Of a stretch of 8,962 nucleotides of DNA, positions 6,358 through 8,962 are shown in pieces. Every line of letters starts with the position of its first letter. Position 1 is the first letter of the stretch. Below the pieces are notes generated by a model, which worked only from the letters and a program-made list of their open reading frames with translations, did no database searches and had not been told where the DNA came from. The translations under genes were made by a program, and so were the position numbers. The stretch is from an uncultured Porphyromonadaceae bacterium (GTDB lineage: Bacteria > Bacteroidota > Bacteroidia > Bacteroidales > Muribaculaceae). The stretch spans positions 1 through 8,962 of the forward strand of contig CAMWQF010000104.1 in the NCBI GenBank assembly GCA_947176285.1, in the 5' to 3' direction.

Positions 6358-7803
6358 ATGAAGAGAAGTGTCTATTTTGCAACTTTAATGTTGGCTATTA
6401 TTTCTGTGTTCAGGGCTTCTGGGGCTGATAAAAGCACTGCAAAACCCTGGGATAACGGAGTTCTTAGAGTTTCTGACAATGGCTCTTATTTTCAGCATGA
6501 AAACGGGGTTCCATTCTTTTGGTTGGGTGATACCGGATGGTTGCTTCCCGAACGCCTTGACCGCTCGGAAGCACAGTTCTATCTCAGTCGATGCGCGAAG
6601 GCAGGTTTCAATGTGGTTCAAGTCCAGACCATAAATGGTGTGCCTGCCATTAACGTTTACGGACAATTGTCTCATCCGGATGGTTGGGATTTCTCAAATA
6701 TAGATAAGCCTGGAGTCTATGGCTACTGGGATCATATGGATTTTATTGTCAAAGAGGCAGAAAACAATGGAATTTACATCGCTATGGTCCCTATCTGGGG
6801 AGGTCTCGTAAAGAAGGGACTGATGAGTGTCGATGATGCCAAAGCATATGGTAAGTTCCTTGCTGAGCGCTACAAGAATTCCCCAAACATCATTTGGGTG
6901 ATGGGTGGAGATGTCAAGGGTGATATAAATCCCGACCAGTGGAATGCTTTGGCAACTGCTATCAAGTCGATCGATAAAAATCATTTGATGAGTTACCATC
7001 CATTTGGTCGCACTTCGTCTACTCAATGGTTTCACAATGCTGACTGGTTAGACTTCAATATGTTTCAAAGTGGACATCGTCGCTACGACCAGGTGAAAGG
7101 AGATGGAGACGACAAGGCGCAGGCTTCTCAGGCTGAGGATAATTGGCGATATGTAGAAGAGGGTCTCTCTCGAGAGCCTCGTAAACCAATCTTTGATGCA
7201 GAACCTTCTTACGAAGAGATACCGCAAGGTCTGCATGATCCCTCACAACCATGGTGGAAAGCACCCGACATTCGCCGCTATGCCTACTGGGATGTGTTTG
7301 CTGGTTCTGCGGGGCATACCTATGGGCACAATTCTATAATGCAAATGCTTAAACCGGGTTGTGTGGGTGCATATGGCGCGGTCAAACCATGGTATGAGGG
7401 ATTGGAAGATCCTGGCTACAATCAAATGAAATATCTCAAAAATCTCATACTGACCTTTCCATATATGGAGCGAGTCCCGGATCAAAGCGTCATAGCAGGC
7501 GAAAACGGAATGCGCTACGACCGTCTTATTGCCACTCGTGGCAATGACTATCTTCTGGTCTATAATTATACCAACCGACCAATGGATATAGACCTTACAA
7601 AGATTTCGGGGAATAAGAAAAATGCTTGGTGGTATGATCCCAAAGATGGGACTCTTAAATATATCGGAGAATACTCAGACAAAGTGACTCCTTTTCAATA
7701 TGATGGAGCGCATGGAGCGGGTAATGACATTGTCCTGATTGTGGTAGATGCTTCCAAAGACTATATCGGTAAAGACTGGGATCAGATTCCTGATAAAATC
7801 TAA
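6358..7803 (+). CDS. Secreted DUF4038/GH140-like glycosidase, probable apiosidase
   Basis: Glycoside hydrolase of the DUF4038 group. GH140 members such as B. thetaiotaomicron BT1012 cleave the apiose-galacturonate linkage of rhamnogalacturonan II side chains. The signal sequence is about residues 1-22 (cut near ASG-AD). The catalytic (beta/alpha)8 barrel covers about 30-380, with family motifs FFWLGDTGW (53-61), PNIIWVMGGD (176-185), SYHPFGR (212-218), FDAEPSYE (279-286) and GHTYGHNS (319-326). D185 and E282 are the likely acid/base and nucleophile, judging from their conserved strand-end positions. A small C-terminal beta domain follows (about 388-467, YNYTNRP...AWWYDPKDG), of the type Pfam labels a putative collagen-binding domain. 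At 481 aa it is full length. It is divergent from one methylesterase and upstream of another, which supports a pectin role. Exact substrate and linkage are inferred. Confidence 0.87.
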   Translation: MKRSVYFATLMLAIISVFRASGADKSTAKPWDNGVLRVSDNGSYFQHENGVPFFWLGDTGWLLPERLDRSEAQFYLSRCAKAGFNVVQVQTINGVPAINVYGQLSHPDGWDFSNIDKPGVYGYWDHMDFIVKEAENNGIYIAMVPIWGGLVKKGLMSVDDAKAYGKFLAERYKNSPNIIWVMGGDVKGDINPDQWNALATAIKSIDKNHLMSYHPFGRTSSTQWFHNADWLDFNMFQSGHRRYDQVKGDGDDKAQASQAEDNWRYVEEGLSREPRKPIFDAEPSYEEIPQGLHDPSQPWWKAPDIRRYAYWDVFAGSAGHTYGHNSIMQMLKPGCVGAYGAVKPWYEGLEDPGYNQMKYLKNLILTFPYMERVPDQSVIAGENGMRYDRLIATRGNDYLLVYNYTNRPMDIDLTKISGNKKNAWWYDPKDGTLKYIGEYSDKVTPFQYDGAHGAGNDIVLIVVDASKDYIGKDWDQIPDKI

Positions 7804-7809
7804 AGTATT

Positions 7810-7827
7810 CCTCTGCGCCCTCTGCGT
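7810..7827. repeat. Tandem nonamer CCTCTGCGY (two units)
   Basis: CCTCTGCGC (7810-7818) is followed immediately by CCTCTGCGT (7819-7827) and then GAGA, six bases past the stop codon of the GH140-like gene. The GC-rich pair stands out in an AT-rich gap. Similar CTCTGCG/CTTTGCG strings ending in TGAGA occur, to my recollection, as dispersed short repeats between genes of many bacteria. No terminator hairpin is evident in this gap. Confidence 0.6.
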
Positions 7828-7882
7828 GAGAATTTTAGAGCATGCGAAACGTGAGTAATGTATTTATTTTGAGATTTTGTCA

Positions 7883-7914
7883 TTTGCATAAACGATGGAA
7901 AATACTTAATTTTG
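7883..7914 (+). promoter_or_regulatory. Promoter of the small methylesterase gene
   Basis: TTTG (7883-7886), a 20-bp spacer and TAATTTTG (7907-7914) make a textbook Bacteroidota promoter, the best in the window. The -7 box ends 23 bp before the ATG at 7938, so the leader should be about 15-20 nt. The gene can therefore be expressed independently of the GH140-like gene 134 bp upstream. Confidence 0.7.
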
Positions 7915-7937
7915 CGACTTAAATAAAGACTAATATC

Positions 7938-8831
7938 ATGAAAATCGGAAAAATCTTGCTGATAGCCATAATAATGATGATGGCTACTCCCAAAGCGTGG
8001 AGTGTGGAATATATGCGTGAAATAACAGTTGCTTCAGACGGATCAGGTGATTTCAAGACAATTACGGAAGCCCTTGAAGCCATACGTGCCTATATGGACT
8101 ATCGCGTTACGGTTCATATAAAGAATGGGGAGTATCATGAAAAACTAATCATTCCTTCTTGGCTTGAAAATGTTGATTTTATTGGAGAAGATCCGGAAAA
8201 AACCATCATCACTTACAATGACTATGCAAAACTCGACAATATGGGGACGTTTCGCACCTATACCATGCGGGTAGATGGATGCAATTTGTTGTTTAAAAAC
8301 CTTACTATACGAAATAATGCCGGACGAGTAGGACAGGCTGTGGCGCTTCATACTGAAGGAACAAACTTGAAGTTTGAAAATTGTCGTTTTTTAGGGGATC
8401 AAGACACTCTCTTCCTTGCAGGACATGATTCGGAACTCGAATTTGATAATTGTTATATTGAAGGCACCACCGACTTCATCTTTGGGCCTGCAACCGCAAG
8501 GTTTGAAAACTGTGAGATTCACAGTAAAGCTGATTCTTATATTACTGCTGCATCCACTCCGGAGAATGTGGAGGTAGGATTTGTTTTCAAAAACTGTAAG
8601 TTGACTGCAGCCCCGGGAGTGACAAAAGTGTATTTAGGGCGTCCATGGCGTCCGTATGCCTATACCGCTTTCATTGATTGCGAGATGGGTAGCCACATAG
8701 TGCCATCTGGCTGGGACAACTGGCGCAATCCCGAAAACGAAAAGACCGCCCGCTATTTCGAAAGCAACAACAAAGGCCCCGGCGCCTCCACCAACAGCCG
8801 CGTCCCCTGGCTCCGCTCACTCCCCAAATAA
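7938..8831 (+). CDS. Secreted single-domain pectin methylesterase (pectinesterase, CE8)
   Basis: Hydrolyses galacturonan methyl esters to free carboxylates and methanol, outside the cytoplasm. A signal sequence covers about residues 1-22 (cut near AWS-VE), followed at once by the family opening ITVASDGSGDFKTITEAL (29-46). The beta-helix carries all canonical motifs: GQAVAL with Q133, GDQDTLFL with Q155 and D156, TTDFIFG with D179, and YLGRPW with R235. GWDNW (258-262) and the ARYFE...GPGA stretch (271-283) complete the usual C-terminal part. At 297 aa it is a complete, minimal pectinesterase without accessory modules, unlike the large divergent enzyme. It sits 134 bp after the GH140-like gene with its own promoter. 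From about 8715 to the stop its codon use changes sharply to C-ending codons, although the protein motifs continue normally. I am sure of the family. The preferred substrate is unknown. Confidence 0.95.
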   Translation: MKIGKILLIAIIMMMATPKAWSVEYMREITVASDGSGDFKTITEALEAIRAYMDYRVTVHIKNGEYHEKLIIPSWLENVDFIGEDPEKTIITYNDYAKLDNMGTFRTYTMRVDGCNLLFKNLTIRNNAGRVGQAVALHTEGTNLKFENCRFLGDQDTLFLAGHDSELEFDNCYIEGTTDFIFGPATARFENCEIHSKADSYITAASTPENVEVGFVFKNCKLTAAPGVTKVYLGRPWRPYAYTAFIDCEMGSHIVPSGWDNWRNPENEKTARYFESNNKGPGASTNSRVPWLRSLPK

Positions 8832-8962
8832 AATGAACGAAAATATTACGACCTCATTTTCTGCATCATCACATGAGTCTGCAAATTCCTTGTTCTTTTT
8901 GCTTGGTGGATCACTTATGGGTTCACGATATCTTGAACGATGGTAATCCTGTTCAATACATG
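8817..8962 (-). CDS. Possible 3' end of a convergent gene (partial)
   Basis: A minus-strand frame is open from the window edge to a TGA at 8817-8819, 47 codons plus a partial one, with no start inside the window. The encoded end is hydrophilic and charged (for example PPSKKNKEFADSCDDAENEV) and finishes in FILFGE. It would overlap the end of the small methylesterase by 15 bp, tail to tail. I recognise no family. The length could arise by chance, and a 37-codon plus-strand frame (ATG 8833-8835, stop 8944-8946) covers the same bases. Confidence 0.22.
   Translation of the reverse strand, partial: CIEQDYHRSRYREPISDPPSKKNKEFADSCDDAENEVVIFSFILFGE

Noticed and set aside
6694..7035. Minus-strand 113-codon open frame inside the GH140-like gene
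   Set aside because: It is antisense to conserved catalytic motifs and has no recognisable protein features.
8833..8946. 37-codon plus-strand frame starting one base after the small methylesterase stop
   Set aside because: It is short, has no recognisable features, and competes with a longer minus-strand open frame. The evidence is insufficient to call it a gene.

Overview
The window looks like a chromosomal segment of a gut-type Bacteroidales (Bacteroidota). The evidence is the recurrent Bacteroidota -7 promoter box TAnnTTTG in front of almost every transcription unit, AT-rich leaders without Shine-Dalgarno sequences, a TPR lipoprotein-type sensor kinase paired with a LytTR regulator, and secreted pectin enzymes with Bacteroidales-style accessory modules. 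Muribaculaceae or Prevotellaceae would fit, but the sequence alone does not settle the family.

Layout. Positions 1-104 are a pure tandem array of a TTAAACNN octamer that runs directly into the stop codon of the first gene. Positions 105-2896 (minus strand) hold a two-gene signalling operon: a TPR histidine kinase of the LytS type followed, with an ATGA overlap, by a LytTR response regulator. Positions 2897-3307 are non-coding but full of signals: the kinase promoter, a 21-bp-spaced direct repeat suited to a LytTR dimer, an opposing plus-strand promoter leading into three hairpins (candidate small RNA), and a hairpin terminator behind the next gene. Positions 3308-6097 (minus) encode a large secreted multi-domain pectin methylesterase. 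Positions 6098-6357 are a divergent promoter region with two almost identical outward-facing promoters. Positions 6358-7803 (plus) encode a secreted GH140/DUF4038 enzyme, probable apiosidase, and 7938-8831 (plus) a compact secreted pectin methylesterase with its own good promoter. The last 131 bases may hold the 3' end of a convergent gene.

How it works together (inference). Two methylesterases would strip methyl esters from homogalacturonan or the galacturonan backbone of rhamnogalacturonan II (RG-II), and the GH140 enzyme would cleave apiose-linked side chains from that backbone. This is a small pectin/RG-II processing locus without SusC/SusD genes in view. The kinase-regulator pair may control itself and possibly the enzyme genes, but no copy of its candidate operator was found in front of the enzymes.

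The most noteworthy points are the octamer array fused to a stop codon, the candidate LytTR operator between two opposing promoters, the candidate structured RNA at about 3099-3230, the duplicated divergent promoters, the Gln-to-Arg change in the active site of the large methylesterase, and an abrupt C-ending codon run in the last 38 codons of the small methylesterase.
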